Under the pieces are notes generated by a model. That model did not search any database, was not told where the DNA came from, and was given only the letters and a program-made list of their open reading frames with translations. A stretch of DNA of 64,000 nt. Origin: Nitrospirillum amazonense (GTDB taxonomy: Bacteria; Pseudomonadota; Alphaproteobacteria; Azospirillales; Azospirillaceae). Shown piece by piece: positions 25,901-34,199 of this stretch. The translations under genes were made by a program, and so were the position numbers. Numbering within the stretch: position 1 is the first letter of the stretch; each line of letters starts with the position of its first letter. The stretch spans positions 186,001-250,000 of the forward strand of contig NZ_VITV01000006.1 of assembly GCF_007828035.1 (NCBI RefSeq), written 5' to 3'.

Positions 25901-28471
25901 CTATCCTGCGCGCTTGCGCGCCGGTCTTTTCGCCTCCTCCAGGGGCCGGGCCGCCGGCCGGAAATCCGCCCATGGGTCGGCGGAGAGGGCGGCCAGGCGC
26001 GTGGGCGCCGTCATGACCGTGAAATAGGCCGGGCCGATGGCGGGGCTCAGTTCCTCCCACGCCATGGGCATGGAGACGGCAGCACCGGGCCGCGCGCGGG
26101 TGGAATACGCCGCGACCGCTGTGGCGCCCCGCTGGTTGCGCAAATAGTCGACCAGGATCTTGCCGGTGCGCTTGGCCTTGGTGATGGTGGCTACGAAACG
26201 GTCCGGGCTGTCGGCCGCCATGGCGTCGGCGATGCCCCTGGTGAAGGCCTTCACGGCCGTCCAGTCGGCCTTGGGCTTCAACGGCGCCACCACATGCAGG
26301 CCCTTGCCGCCCGTGGTCTTGACGAAGGCCGCCAGGCCCGCCTGCTCCAGCCTGTCCTTGACCTCACGCGCGGCGTCGATGACGGCCTGCCATGCCACGC
26401 CCTCCCCCGGGTCCAAGTCCAGGGTTATGGTGTCCGGCCGTTCCCAGTCCTTGAGGGTCGAACCCCAGGGGTGGATTTCCAGCACCGCCGCCTGCACCAG
26501 GCCCAGCAGGCCGTCCAGGTCGTTGACCGCGATCAGCGGCCCTTCCGCCGGCTCCGTAGGGTCGGGCACCTGGACGATGGCTTTGCTCAGCCCCTTCCAG
26601 GCATGCTTCTGGAAGAATTTCTCACCGGCGATGCCGTTGGGGCAGCGCAGCAGGGCCAGCGGGCGGCCGACGATGAAGGGGGCGTTGGACCGCCATACCT
26701 CCGAGTAATAGTCGGCCAGGCCGGCCTTGGTCACCCCCTCGTCCGGCCAATAGAGGCGGTCGGGATGGCTCAGCTTCAGCAGGGGCTTGGGCTCCGCGCC
26801 ATCCGCCGCGCGGGCGGTTCCTGCCGGCGCATTGGCGGCTGGCTCACGCACGACGTCTTTCGGGTCCTTGTCTTCCCGCAGGCCGCGGAAAGCGGCGTGG
26901 CGGATGTTACCGTCGCCCGTCCAGGTGCGGAAGTCCACCTCCGCCACCAACTCCGGCCGGACGTAGCGCACCAGGCGCCGTTCCTCCGCCGTCAGGGTGT
27001 CGTCGAAGGGGCTGTCCTGCACCCGCATGCGTTCCAGCCGGCGGAACAGTTCTTCCGCTACCGAAACGGTATAACCGGTGCCGACGCGGCCGACGTGGCG
27101 CAACTTGCCCTGATCATAGACCCCCATGACCAGGGAGCCGATGGCGCGGCGCGCGGTGGTGGAGGGGACATAGCCCGCCACCACGAATTCCTGCCGGTTG
27201 CCGCACTTGGACTTGATCCATCCCTTGCCCCGGCCCGGCCTGTAGGCGGCGTCGCGCACCTTGGAAACGATGCCCTCCAGGCTCAGGCGGCACGCGTGGT
27301 TCAGCACCAGGCCACCGGACTCATCAAAATGCTCGCTGTACCGCAGGGGATCGCCGGCTTCCGCCAACAGGTTCTTCAGGGCCGCCTTGCGCTGCTCCAG
27401 CCCGACGCCGCGCAAATCCTGGTCTTCCAGATAGAGAAGGTCGAAGGCGTAGAACAGGAAGCGGTCGCTGCGGCCCTCGCTGAGGTCGGCCTGCAAGGCG
27501 GAGAAGTCGGAGGCGCCGGCCGCGTTTTCCACCACCAGCTCACCATCGATCAGGGCCTTGCCCACCGGCAGCGCCGCCAGCGCCTCCGGCACCGCCTTGC
27601 CAAACTTCTTGGTCCAATCCAGGCCGCCCCGGGTCAGCAGCTTCACCCGCCCCGCCTCGACGCGCGCCTGCAGGCGGTAGCCGTCGAACTTGATCTCATG
27701 CACCCAGCGCTCACCCACCGGGGGCTTGGCCTGCAGCGTGGCCAGGGCTGGTTCCACGAAGTCGGGCAGCGGGCCGGCTTTGGCGCCTTTCAGGGGGGGC
27801 GTCGCCGGAATTTCCGCGCTCTTGGGCGCGGCCTTACGGGCCGGCGGGCGGGCCTTCTTCTCGATCTTGCCCGTTTTGGAGGACCAGCCCGGTTCCTCCC
27901 CCGCCACCTCATTGATGACGCGGCCCGTCTTCACCGATTCCGGGCGCTCCTCCAGGATGTCCGGATCGCCCTCGCTGCGCGCGGCCTCGTCCTCGCCCTT
28001 GATCAGCAGCCAGTTCTCGCGCTTCTCCCCCGGCCGCTTGTGCATGCGCACCAGATGCCAATGGCCGCCCAGCTTTTCCCCGTGCAGCTCGAAATCCAGA
28101 TGGCCCTTGGCATAGCCCTTGTGGGCGTCACCAATGGGGGTCCACTCGCCCCGGTCCCAGACGATGACCGTGCCGCCGCCGTATTCGCCCTTGGGGATGG
28201 TGCCTTCGAAGTCGCCATAGTCCAGCGGGTGGTCCTCGACATGGACGGCCAGGCGCTTTTCGCCGGGCACCAGGCTGGGCCCGCGTGTGACGGCCCAGCT
28301 CTTCAGCACGCCGTCCATTTCCAGCCGAAAATCATAATGCAGGCGGGTGGCGTCATGCTTCTGGATGACGAAGCTGTGGCCCGCCTTGCGGCCCTTGCGC
28401 CCGCCCTCGCGTCCCCGAGGCTCGGGCGTGGCGGTGAAGTCGCGCTTCTTGTGGTAGGTCTCCAGCGCCAT
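25901..28471 (-). CDS. ligD: Multidomain DNA ligase D (phosphoesterase, ligase, polymerase)
   Basis: This 856-residue protein has all three LigD parts. Residues about 1-200 are the 3'-phosphoesterase (HSFVIQKHDATRLHYDFRLE, HPLDYGDFEGTIPKGEYGGG). Residues about 235-530 are the ATP-dependent ligase, with the adenylated lysine K261 in E-I-K-F-D-G-Y-R. Residues about 565-856 are the primase-type polymerase (LSHPDRLYWPDEGVTKAGLA, DLDPGEGV with catalytic Asp). The order is phosphoesterase-ligase-polymerase, as in Pseudomonas and rhizobial LigD. It trims, fills and seals DNA ends held by Ku. It starts three bases after the second ku gene, forming a tight operon. Confidence 0.95.
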   Translation of the reverse strand: MALETYHKKRDFTATPEPRGREGGRKGRKAGHSFVIQKHDATRLHYDFRLEMDGVLKSWAVTRGPSLVPGEKRLAVHVEDHPLDYGDFEGTIPKGEYGGGTVIVWDRGEWTPIGDAHKGYAKGHLDFELHGEKLGGHWHLVRMHKRPGEKRENWLLIKGEDEAARSEGDPDILEERPESVKTGRVINEVAGEEPGWSSKTGKIEKKARPPARKAAPKSAEIPATPPLKGAKAGPLPDFVEPALATLQAKPPVGERWVHEIKFDGYRLQARVEAGRVKLLTRGGLDWTKKFGKAVPEALAALPVGKALIDGELVVENAAGASDFSALQADLSEGRSDRFLFYAFDLLYLEDQDLRGVGLEQRKAALKNLLAEAGDPLRYSEHFDESGGLVLNHACRLSLEGIVSKVRDAAYRPGRGKGWIKSKCGNRQEFVVAGYVPSTTARRAIGSLVMGVYDQGKLRHVGRVGTGYTVSVAEELFRRLERMRVQDSPFDDTLTAEERRLVRYVRPELVAEVDFRTWTGDGNIRHAAFRGLREDKDPKDVVREPAANAPAGTARAADGAEPKPLLKLSHPDRLYWPDEGVTKAGLADYYSEVWRSNAPFIVGRPLALLRCPNGIAGEKFFQKHAWKGLSKAIVQVPDPTEPAEGPLIAVNDLDGLLGLVQAAVLEIHPWGSTLKDWERPDTITLDLDPGEGVAWQAVIDAAREVKDRLEQAGLAAFVKTTGGKGLHVVAPLKPKADWTAVKAFTRGIADAMAADSPDRFVATITKAKRTGKILVDYLRNQRGATAVAAYSTRARPGAAVSMPMAWEELSPAIGPAYFTVMTAPTRLAALSADPWADFRPAARPLEEAKRPARKRAG

Positions 28472-28474
28472 GGC

Positions 28475-29359
28475 TCAGCTGGCCTTTCGTCGGGCGGGGA
28501 CCGCCTTCGGCTTGGGCGCCGCCCGGGCGGAGCGCGGTTTGGCGTGGTTGGCGTTGGATGCGGCCTTCTTGGCCGACGGTTTGCCGGCCAGCCCCGCGCT
28601 TTCGCGCAAGGCCGCCATCAGGTCGGTGGTCTTGGCCGGCGGCGCCCGTTTCCGCGCCGGCGGCGCCTTGCCCTCCAGCTTGGCCTTCACCAGGTCGGCC
28701 AGCGCCGCCTCGTACCGGTCATCGAAGTCCTCAGGCTTGAAGACACCCTTCTTGGTCTCGATGATGTGTTTGGCCAGGTCCAGCATCTCGCCCTCGATCT
28801 TGATGTCGGCGATCTCATCGAAGGCCTGGGCGGCGGATCGCACCTCATAATCGAAGTTCAGGGTGGTAGCGATCAGGCCGGCGCCATGGGCGCGGACCAG
28901 GACGGTGCGCACCCGGCGGAACAGCACCGTCTGCGCCAGCGCCGCCACCTTTTTGGCGCGCATGCCCTCTCGGATCAGGGCGAAGGCCTCGTCCGCGTGC
29001 CGATCGCTGGGCGCCAGGTAATAGGGCTTGTCGAAATAGACGTCATCGATGTCGGCGCAAGGGATGAAGGCCAGGACGGACAAGGTCTTGTCGCTTTCCG
29101 GCACGACGGCGGCCACCTCGTCCGGCTCCAGCACCACGTAGTCGCCGCGAGCGACCTCATACCCCTTCACCTGGTCCTCGCGGTCCACCGGCTTGCCCGT
29201 CTCGCTGTCCACGAACTGCCGATGCACGCGGTGGCCCGTGGCTCGGTTGACCGTATGGAAGGCGATGCGTTCGGAGGAAGAGGCGGCGGTATAGAGCGCC
29301 ACCGGGCAGCTGACCTCCCCGATCTTCAGGAACCCCTTCCAGTTCGCCCTGGGTGCCAT
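28475..29359 (-). CDS. ku: Ku domain protein, second copy
   Basis: This 294-residue Ku (MAPRANWKGFLKIGEVSCPV, RIAFHTVNRATGHRVHRQFV) has a Lys/Ala/Pro/Arg-rich C-terminal tail of about 65 residues after the core. Such tails help DNA binding and sliding and are longer than in the first copy. It is cotranscribed with ligD, so it is the likelier standard LigD partner, while the first copy may form a heterodimer or act under other conditions; two-Ku systems are known in rhizobia. It is divergent from the metallopeptidase gene at 29477. Confidence 0.92.
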   Translation of the reverse strand: MAPRANWKGFLKIGEVSCPVALYTAASSSERIAFHTVNRATGHRVHRQFVDSETGKPVDREDQVKGYEVARGDYVVLEPDEVAAVVPESDKTLSVLAFIPCADIDDVYFDKPYYLAPSDRHADEAFALIREGMRAKKVAALAQTVLFRRVRTVLVRAHGAGLIATTLNFDYEVRSAAQAFDEIADIKIEGEMLDLAKHIIETKKGVFKPEDFDDRYEAALADLVKAKLEGKAPPARKRAPPAKTTDLMAALRESAGLAGKPSAKKAASNANHAKPRSARAAPKPKAVPARRKAS

Positions 29360-29476
29360 GGCCGCCGCCTTCCACGTTAGGATGGCGACTCAACGCCGGC
29401 GGCGGCGTGCGGGTTCCGGGAACCACGGCCGGCGGGGCATAGTTTAACGCGCGCCACCAGCGGGGGAGATTCGAGC

Positions 29477-30556
29477 GTGAAGCTGTTCAACTGCCAGTCC
29501 TGCGGCCAGATGCTGTATTTCGAGAACCGCGTCTGCGAACGCTGCGGCCACCGCCTGGGCTACCTGCCCGATGACGATAAAATGCATGCAGTCGAGGCGG
29601 AGGGGGACGCCTGGCACGCCCTGGGCGCGCCTGAGCAGTTCTACAAGTTTTGCACCAACGCGGAGTTGGACGCCTGCAACTGGCTGTTGCCGGCAGGGTC
29701 GGATGAGCCCCTATGCGCCGCCTGCCGCCACAACCGCACCATACCCGACGTGTCCTGCCCCACGGCGCTGGCCCAATGGCGCAAGATAGAGCTGGCCAAG
29801 CATCGGCTGTTCTACACCCTGATCAAGCTGGGCCTGCCCCTGGCCAACCGGACGGACGACCCGGAGGGTGGTCTGGCCTTCGACTTCCTGGATGACCCAC
29901 CCCAGGGGACATCCGAAGGCGCCGTCATGACAGGACATGACAACGGTTTGATTACATTGGCCTTGAAGGAGGCCGACGATGCGGAGCGCGAAACGCGCCG
30001 TACCCAGCTGCATGAACCCTACCGCACGCTGCTGGGCCATTTCCGGCATGAGATCGGCCATTACTATTGGGACCGATTGGTGCGGGATGAGGACAGGCTG
30101 GACGCCTGCCGTGCGCTGTTCGGCGATGACCGGCAGGATTACGGCGCCGCCCTGCAACGCCATTATGACCAAGGCGCCCCGGCCGATTGGCAGCAGACTT
30201 TCATCAGCGCCTATGCCGCCAGCCACCCGTGGGAGGATTTCGCGGAGACCTGGGCGCACTACCTCCACATCGTCGACACGTTGGAAACGGCCCACGCCTT
30301 CGGCGTACGGGTGCGCCCGACCGTTGACCGCACCGGCGACCTGTCTGCCAAGGTCGACTTCAACCCCTATCGCCACGGCACCATCGCCGACATGGTGGAG
30401 GCTTGGCTGCCCATCGCCTTCGCCGTCAACAACATCAACCGCAGCATGGGGCAGGTGGATTTCTATCCCTTTATCCTGACCCCGGCCGTCATCGCCAAGC
30501 TGGGTTTCATCCACGACCTGGTGGGTGCCGACCGGACGGCCAAGGCAGCGGCGTGA
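29477..30556 (+). CDS. Zinc-ribbon putative zinc-binding metallopeptidase
   Basis: This 359-residue protein begins with a zinc ribbon: C-Q-S-C-G, then C-E-R-C-G within the first 25 residues, and a second cysteine pair near 70-85 (C-N-W, C-A-A-C). The peptidase part has R-H191-E192-I-G-H195-Y-Y-W, an HExxH zinc site, with further acidic residues downstream (E-D-F-A-E-T-W-A-H) as likely third ligand. This matches the zinc_ribbon_6/Peptidase_Mx arrangement of unknown function. No signal peptide is seen, so it is cytoplasmic. It is divergent from ku-ligD, which may be chance. Confidence 0.85.
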   Translation: MKLFNCQSCGQMLYFENRVCERCGHRLGYLPDDDKMHAVEAEGDAWHALGAPEQFYKFCTNAELDACNWLLPAGSDEPLCAACRHNRTIPDVSCPTALAQWRKIELAKHRLFYTLIKLGLPLANRTDDPEGGLAFDFLDDPPQGTSEGAVMTGHDNGLITLALKEADDAERETRRTQLHEPYRTLLGHFRHEIGHYYWDRLVRDEDRLDACRALFGDDRQDYGAALQRHYDQGAPADWQQTFISAYAASHPWEDFAETWAHYLHIVDTLETAHAFGVRVRPTVDRTGDLSAKVDFNPYRHGTIADMVEAWLPIAFAVNNINRSMGQVDFYPFILTPAVIAKLGFIHDLVGADRTAKAAA

Positions 30557-30585
30557 GGAGTTTCGGCCATCGTTCCGGCACCGCA

Positions 30586-30604
30586 TCTGTCTTGCCGGGA
30601 CAGA
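30586..30604. promoter_or_regulatory. TCTGTC/GACAGA palindrome upstream of ROK regulator
   Basis: TCTGTC-N7-GACAGA lies 91 bp before the ROK start codon. The same arms with a 6-base centre recur at 31925-31942 just after the gene, which makes this a candidate ROK operator. Confidence 0.5.
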
Positions 30605-30618
30605 GGGCGACTTTTTCT

Positions 30619-30639
30619 TGTGACTTGCCGATTGTCACA
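30619..30639. promoter_or_regulatory. TGTGAC/GTCACA inverted repeat upstream of ROK regulator
   Basis: TGTGAC (30619-30624) and GTCACA (30634-30639) are separated by nine bases. The spacing is too wide for a standard CRP site. It could be a second regulator site or an mRNA hairpin 57 bp before the start. Confidence 0.35.
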
Positions 30640-30695
30640 GGCCAGACTGGGGTGTAATCCGACAGCGATGTCATCCCCAGGACAGGCAACAGGCC

Positions 30696-31916
30696 ATGCT
30701 CGACGGCCACAGTCACGTTGACGCCCTCCACGCCATTGCCGCCAGCCTGTCCGGCACCAACCTGGAGCGGGCCAGCGACCATAACCAGCGCGTCACGCTG
30801 CAGGCCATCCGCGTCAGCGGCCAGATCACCCGCGCCGAACTGGTGGAACTGACGGGCCTGACGCTGCCGGCCATCGCCAACATCACCAAGCGGTTGCTGG
30901 CCGAGGGGCTGATCGTGGAGGCCGGGCGCCAGCACGGTGGCCGGGGACAGCCCGCCATCCTGCTGGAGATGAACCCGGACGGCTGCTTTTCCATCGGCGT
31001 CACCATCGACCGCGACCACATGACCCTGGTGGTGCTGGACCTGCTGGGCACGGTGCGGGCACGCGCCTCGCGGGAGATCGACCTGGCACCGCCGGAGGTG
31101 GTGGCCCAGTTCTTCCGGACGGAAATCTCCGCCATCTTGGCAACCACGGGCCTGCCCCTGTCGCGCTTCATCGGCATCGGCGTCGCCATGCCCGACGACA
31201 TCGGACGCGTCAGCCTGGCGCGCTGGCCCCAGGCCTATGCCGCCTGGCGCGACGTGGACGTGGCCCGCCTGTTCGCCGATGTGCTGCCCCTGCCCGTGTT
31301 CGTGGAAAACGACGCCACCGCCGCGGCGCTGGGAGAGTTGCAGTTCGGCCACGGCCTGCGCCATCGCAGCTTCTTCTACATCCTGATCAGCGGCGGCCTG
31401 GGCGGCGGCATCGTCGTGGACGGCAGCCAGTTCCGCGGCGCCCGGGGCCGCAGCGGAGAGATCGGCTTCCTGCCCGTGCGCTCGGACCGCACCACCGCCC
31501 GCACCCTGCAGGAGGCCGTGTCCCTGTCCGCTCTGTACGACCGCCTGGCCGCCGCCGGCTACACGGTGGATGAGCCTGAACAGCTGTACCGGCTGGCCGG
31601 CACCCCGGCTGAGGCGGTGGTGGAAGAGTGGATAGAGCTGGCGGCCGACCTGATGACCGACCCGCTGGTGGCCACCAACTGCCTGGTCAACCCCGAGGCC
31701 ATCTTCCTGGGCGGGCGCCTGCCCGCCCCGCTGCTGGACAGGCTGGCCGCCGCCCTGAACCATCGCCTGGGCGAATTGCGGGACATCCCCCAGGTGGCGC
31801 CCGTGCTGCGGGCCGCCATGGCAGCCGACGCGCCCGCCGTGGGCGCTGGCATGCTGCCCTTCACCGATCGCCTGCTGCCCAGCCGCGCCGCGCTGATGAA
31901 GACAGCTGACAACTGA
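30696..31916 (+). CDS. ROK-family transcriptional regulator (NagC/XylR/Mlc type)
   Basis: This 406-residue protein has an N-terminal winged helix (SGQITRAELVELTGLTLPAI, then ANITKRLLAEGLIVE) and a ROK sugar-binding domain with V-E-N-D-A-T-A-A-A-L-G-E and LISGGLGGGIVVDG. The CxCGxxGC zinc motif of classical NagC/Mlc proteins is absent after GRSGEIGFLP, and the kinase-type DxGGT is replaced by DLLGT, so it should sense but not phosphorylate sugar. It is followed by a type-B carboxylesterase gene. Matching TCTGTC/GACAGA palindromes before and after the gene suggest that it regulates itself and the esterase. Confidence 0.88.
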   Translation: MLDGHSHVDALHAIAASLSGTNLERASDHNQRVTLQAIRVSGQITRAELVELTGLTLPAIANITKRLLAEGLIVEAGRQHGGRGQPAILLEMNPDGCFSIGVTIDRDHMTLVVLDLLGTVRARASREIDLAPPEVVAQFFRTEISAILATTGLPLSRFIGIGVAMPDDIGRVSLARWPQAYAAWRDVDVARLFADVLPLPVFVENDATAAALGELQFGHGLRHRSFFYILISGGLGGGIVVDGSQFRGARGRSGEIGFLPVRSDRTTARTLQEAVSLSALYDRLAAAGYTVDEPEQLYRLAGTPAEAVVEEWIELAADLMTDPLVATNCLVNPEAIFLGGRLPAPLLDRLAAALNHRLGELRDIPQVAPVLRAAMAADAPAVGAGMLPFTDRLLPSRAALMKTADN

Positions 31917-31924
31917 AACCGTCC

Positions 31925-31942
31925 TCTGTCCTGTCGGACAGA
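31925..31942. promoter_or_regulatory. TCTGTC/GACAGA palindrome between ROK gene and carboxylesterase
   Basis: TCTGTC-N6-GACAGA begins nine bases after the ROK stop codon. It extends to a 7-bp stem (TCTGTCC/GGACAGA) with a four-base loop, but no T run follows, so operator is at least as likely as terminator. It is 74 bp before the esterase start. Confidence 0.5.
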
Positions 31943-31951
31943 AAGCCGCGC

Positions 31952-31981
31952 TTGATTAAGTAAAACGACTTCCTTTAATTG
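31952..31981. promoter_or_regulatory. AT-rich inverted repeat before carboxylesterase gene
   Basis: ATTAA (31955-31959) and TTAAT (31975-31979) flank 15 bases in an AT-rich island inside GC-rich DNA. A similar island precedes the GH2 gene at 38295-38326. It is either the promoter or an AT-armed operator of the ROK kind. Confidence 0.4.
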
Positions 31982-32015
31982 GGCCGCGACCACAGCGCCT
32001 AGGGAGGGCGGCCCG

Positions 32016-33527
32016 GTGATCCAACGGATAATCCAGACGCTTTTGGCGCTGACCCTAATGCTTGGCGGCGCGACGCAGGCTGACGCCGCCACGGTGGAAG
32101 TCTTCACCAGCATCGGCGCCCTACTCGGCACGGATGATGGCCAGGGCGGCGCCCTGTTCCAGGGCATCCCTTTCGCTCAACCACCCGTGGGTCCGCTGCG
32201 CTGGCAGCCGCCGCAGCCCGTCGGCTGGGTACGGCAGACACGCGACGCCACCCGGCCCTCACCGCCCTGTCTGCAACGCGGCTATGGCTGGAACGACGCC
32301 CTGGCTGCGCGCAGCCAGGAGGATTGCCTGTACCTGGACATCCGCACCCCGGCCCTGCTGCCACGCGCCGCCCTGCCCGTCATGGTGTGGATCCATGGCG
32401 GCGCCAACCGCGCCGGGGCGGCAGATGGCACCGTGCTGTCCAATTTGGCGGGTCAGGCGGTGGTGCTGGTAGCCATCCAGTACCGGCTGGGTACCTTCGG
32501 CTTCCTGTCGCTGCCGGAACTGACGGCGGAGTCCCCGCACCACGCCTCGGGCAATTACGGCCTGATGGACCAGATGGCGGCATTGGCCTGGATCCGCCAG
32601 AACATCGGCGTGTTCGGCGGCGATCCCGGCAACATCACCATCTTCGGTGAGTCCGCTGGCGGCCAGGACGTGGGCCAGTTGCTGCTGGCGCCCCATGCCC
32701 GCGGCCTGTTCGCCAAGGCCATCGAACAGAGCGGCACCGCCGGCTTCGGCGTTCCGCCCCGCACCCTGGCCGAGAATGAGGCCCTGGGCCAACAGCTGCT
32801 GGACCAGGCGGGGGTGAAAAGCCTGGCGCAGTTGCGCACCCTGTCCGGGGCGGACATCCTGGCGGCCACGGACAGGCTGAAACCCACCACCATCGCCGAC
32901 GACAGCTTCATCTGGCTGCAGGCCGTCATCGACGGCTGGATCCTGCCTCAGGCACCGGAGGACCTGCTGGCCGGCGCCGCATCCGTGCCGCTGATGATCG
33001 GCAGCAACGCCCGCGAGCTGACGCTCTACGGCGGGCCGGACGCCGTGGTGCCCACCATCCGCCAGGCGTTCGGCCCCAACGCGGCGAAGGCGCTGGCCTT
33101 TTACGGCATCAAAGGCATGGCCCTGCCCACACCGGACCCGCGCCTGGGCGACGTGGCGACGCAGCTGGCCGATGACCTGACGTTCCGCTGTCCCGCCCTG
33201 CATGTGGCGGCGGTGCACGCAGCCGGCGGGCATCCCACCTGGGTCTATCATTTCGACCGCAGCCCCGCGCAGGGGAGTGTCACCCACGGCAGCGACCTGC
33301 CCTACGTCTTCGACGGGCGGCCCGCCGGCGCCCCCGGCGACGACACGCCCACCCTGCAACGCTATTGGGTCAACTTCGCGCGCAACGGCGATCCCAACGG
33401 CCAAGGCCTGGCCCGCTGGCCCGCCTACGACGCCAGGGGCGCTTACCTGGCCTTCACCGATGCCGGGCCGCAGGCCATGACAGCGCTGCGCGGGCCCCTG
33501 TGCGGCCTGCGCCCGCCCACACCATAG
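32016..33527 (+). CDS. Exported type-B carboxylesterase/lipase family protein
   Basis: This 503-residue protein starts at GTG 32016 after AGGGAGGG and has the signal peptide VIQRIIQTLLALTLMLGGAT. FQGIPFAQPPVGPLRWQPPQ is the typical type-B N-terminal motif, and the nucleophile is S213 in F-G-E-S-A-G-G; an E-D-C-L-Y-L-D motif and a late H in THGSDLPYVF complete the picture. It would hydrolyse carboxylic esters in the periplasm. The ROK regulator upstream and other secreted sugar enzymes nearby suggest a carbohydrate ester substrate, which is inference. Confidence 0.88.
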   Translation: MIQRIIQTLLALTLMLGGATQADAATVEVFTSIGALLGTDDGQGGALFQGIPFAQPPVGPLRWQPPQPVGWVRQTRDATRPSPPCLQRGYGWNDALAARSQEDCLYLDIRTPALLPRAALPVMVWIHGGANRAGAADGTVLSNLAGQAVVLVAIQYRLGTFGFLSLPELTAESPHHASGNYGLMDQMAALAWIRQNIGVFGGDPGNITIFGESAGGQDVGQLLLAPHARGLFAKAIEQSGTAGFGVPPRTLAENEALGQQLLDQAGVKSLAQLRTLSGADILAATDRLKPTTIADDSFIWLQAVIDGWILPQAPEDLLAGAASVPLMIGSNARELTLYGGPDAVVPTIRQAFGPNAAKALAFYGIKGMALPTPDPRLGDVATQLADDLTFRCPALHVAAVHAAGGHPTWVYHFDRSPAQGSVTHGSDLPYVFDGRPAGAPGDDTPTLQRYWVNFARNGDPNGQGLARWPAYDARGAYLAFTDAGPQAMTALRGPLCGLRPPTP

Positions 33528-33534
33528 GCGCGGA

Positions 33535-34098
33535 TCACGCGGGCAGCAGGCCCGCCGCGCGATAGCTGTCGACCAGGGTATCGTACAGGGAGATGTCCGC
33601 CCGGCTGCGCGCCATCAGCTGCGCGCCGGAGATGGCGGCGAAGATCGCGCGCGCCCGCGCCTCCGCCTTGTCAGGCGCCACGATGCCGGCGGCCACCAGC
33701 CCCTTGGCCAGCCAGGCGACATTGACGTCGGCGAAGGCCCGCACCTCCGCCTTGACGATGTCCGGCAGGTCATCGACTTCGGCGGACATGAAGCTGCACA
33801 GGCAAAGGCGGTTGTCGTTTTCCAGCGCGCGGCGAAAAGCCTGCGGATACCGCCGCAGGGCAGCTGCCGCATTGGGCGCCTGGGCCGCCATGGCCTCCAG
33901 CTCCACCGCCGTATCCTCCCAATAGCGCTTGGCCACCGCAGCGGCCAGGTCGGCCTTGCTGGGGAAGTGGTGATAGATGCTGGCGGCCTTGATACCCACC
34001 GCCGCCGCCAGATCGCGGAAGTTCAGCCCGCCATAACCGTGCGCCTGCGCGATCTGCCGGGCGGCGGCCAGGATCGCTTCCTTGGAGTTCGTGCTCAT
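33535..34098 (-). CDS. TetR-family transcriptional regulator (controls amidase)
   Basis: ATG 34096-34098 (MSTNSKEAILAAARQIAQAH) follows GGGGTGAGA; a TTG start at 34122 would lie inside the operator and is rejected. The 187-residue protein has the TetR helix-turn-helix (LNFRDLAAAVGIKAASIYHH, then FPSKADLAAAVAKRY) and a helical ligand domain with C-L-C-S-F-M. It is divergent from the amidase gene with two copies of a 20-bp palindromic sequence between them, so it very probably represses both genes. Confidence 0.88.
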   Translation of the reverse strand: MSTNSKEAILAAARQIAQAHGYGGLNFRDLAAAVGIKAASIYHHFPSKADLAAAVAKRYWEDTAVELEAMAAQAPNAAAALRRYPQAFRRALENDNRLCLCSFMSAEVDDLPDIVKAEVRAFADVNVAWLAKGLVAAGIVAPDKAEARARAIFAAISGAQLMARSRADISLYDTLVDSYRAAGLLPA

Positions 34099-34114
34099 TT
34101 TCTCACCCCGCCAA

Positions 34115-34134
34115 CCTAACAACTGTTAGATAGG
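34115..34134. promoter_or_regulatory. TetR operator copy 1
   Basis: CCTAACAACTGTTAGATAGG contains the inverted repeat CTAACA-AC-TGTTAG. It matches the second copy at 17 of 20 positions and begins 17 bp before the tetR start codon. Confidence 0.7.
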
Positions 34135-34169
34135 CCTTGACGCCCAAAAAGGAAAGCCCTATCCGTTTA

Positions 34170-34189
34170 CCTACCAAACGTTAGGTAGG
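34170..34189. promoter_or_regulatory. TetR operator copy 2
   Basis: CCTACCAAACGTTAGGTAGG matches copy 1 at 17 of 20 positions, with inverted arms TACCTA (34168-34173) and TAGGTA (34182-34187). It ends 11 bases before the amidase start, covering its ribosome-site region. Confidence 0.7.
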
Positions 34190-34199
34190 ATATACCGAC

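Noticed and set aside
26294-29380. Plus-strand open frame of 1028 codons opposite ligD and ku
   Set aside because: It spans two real, coupled genes and has no recognisable domain.
30619-30639. CRP site reading of TGTGAC/GTCACA
   Set aside because: The gap between TGTGA and TCACA is 11 bases instead of six, so it does not fit CRP. It is kept only as an unassigned inverted repeat.
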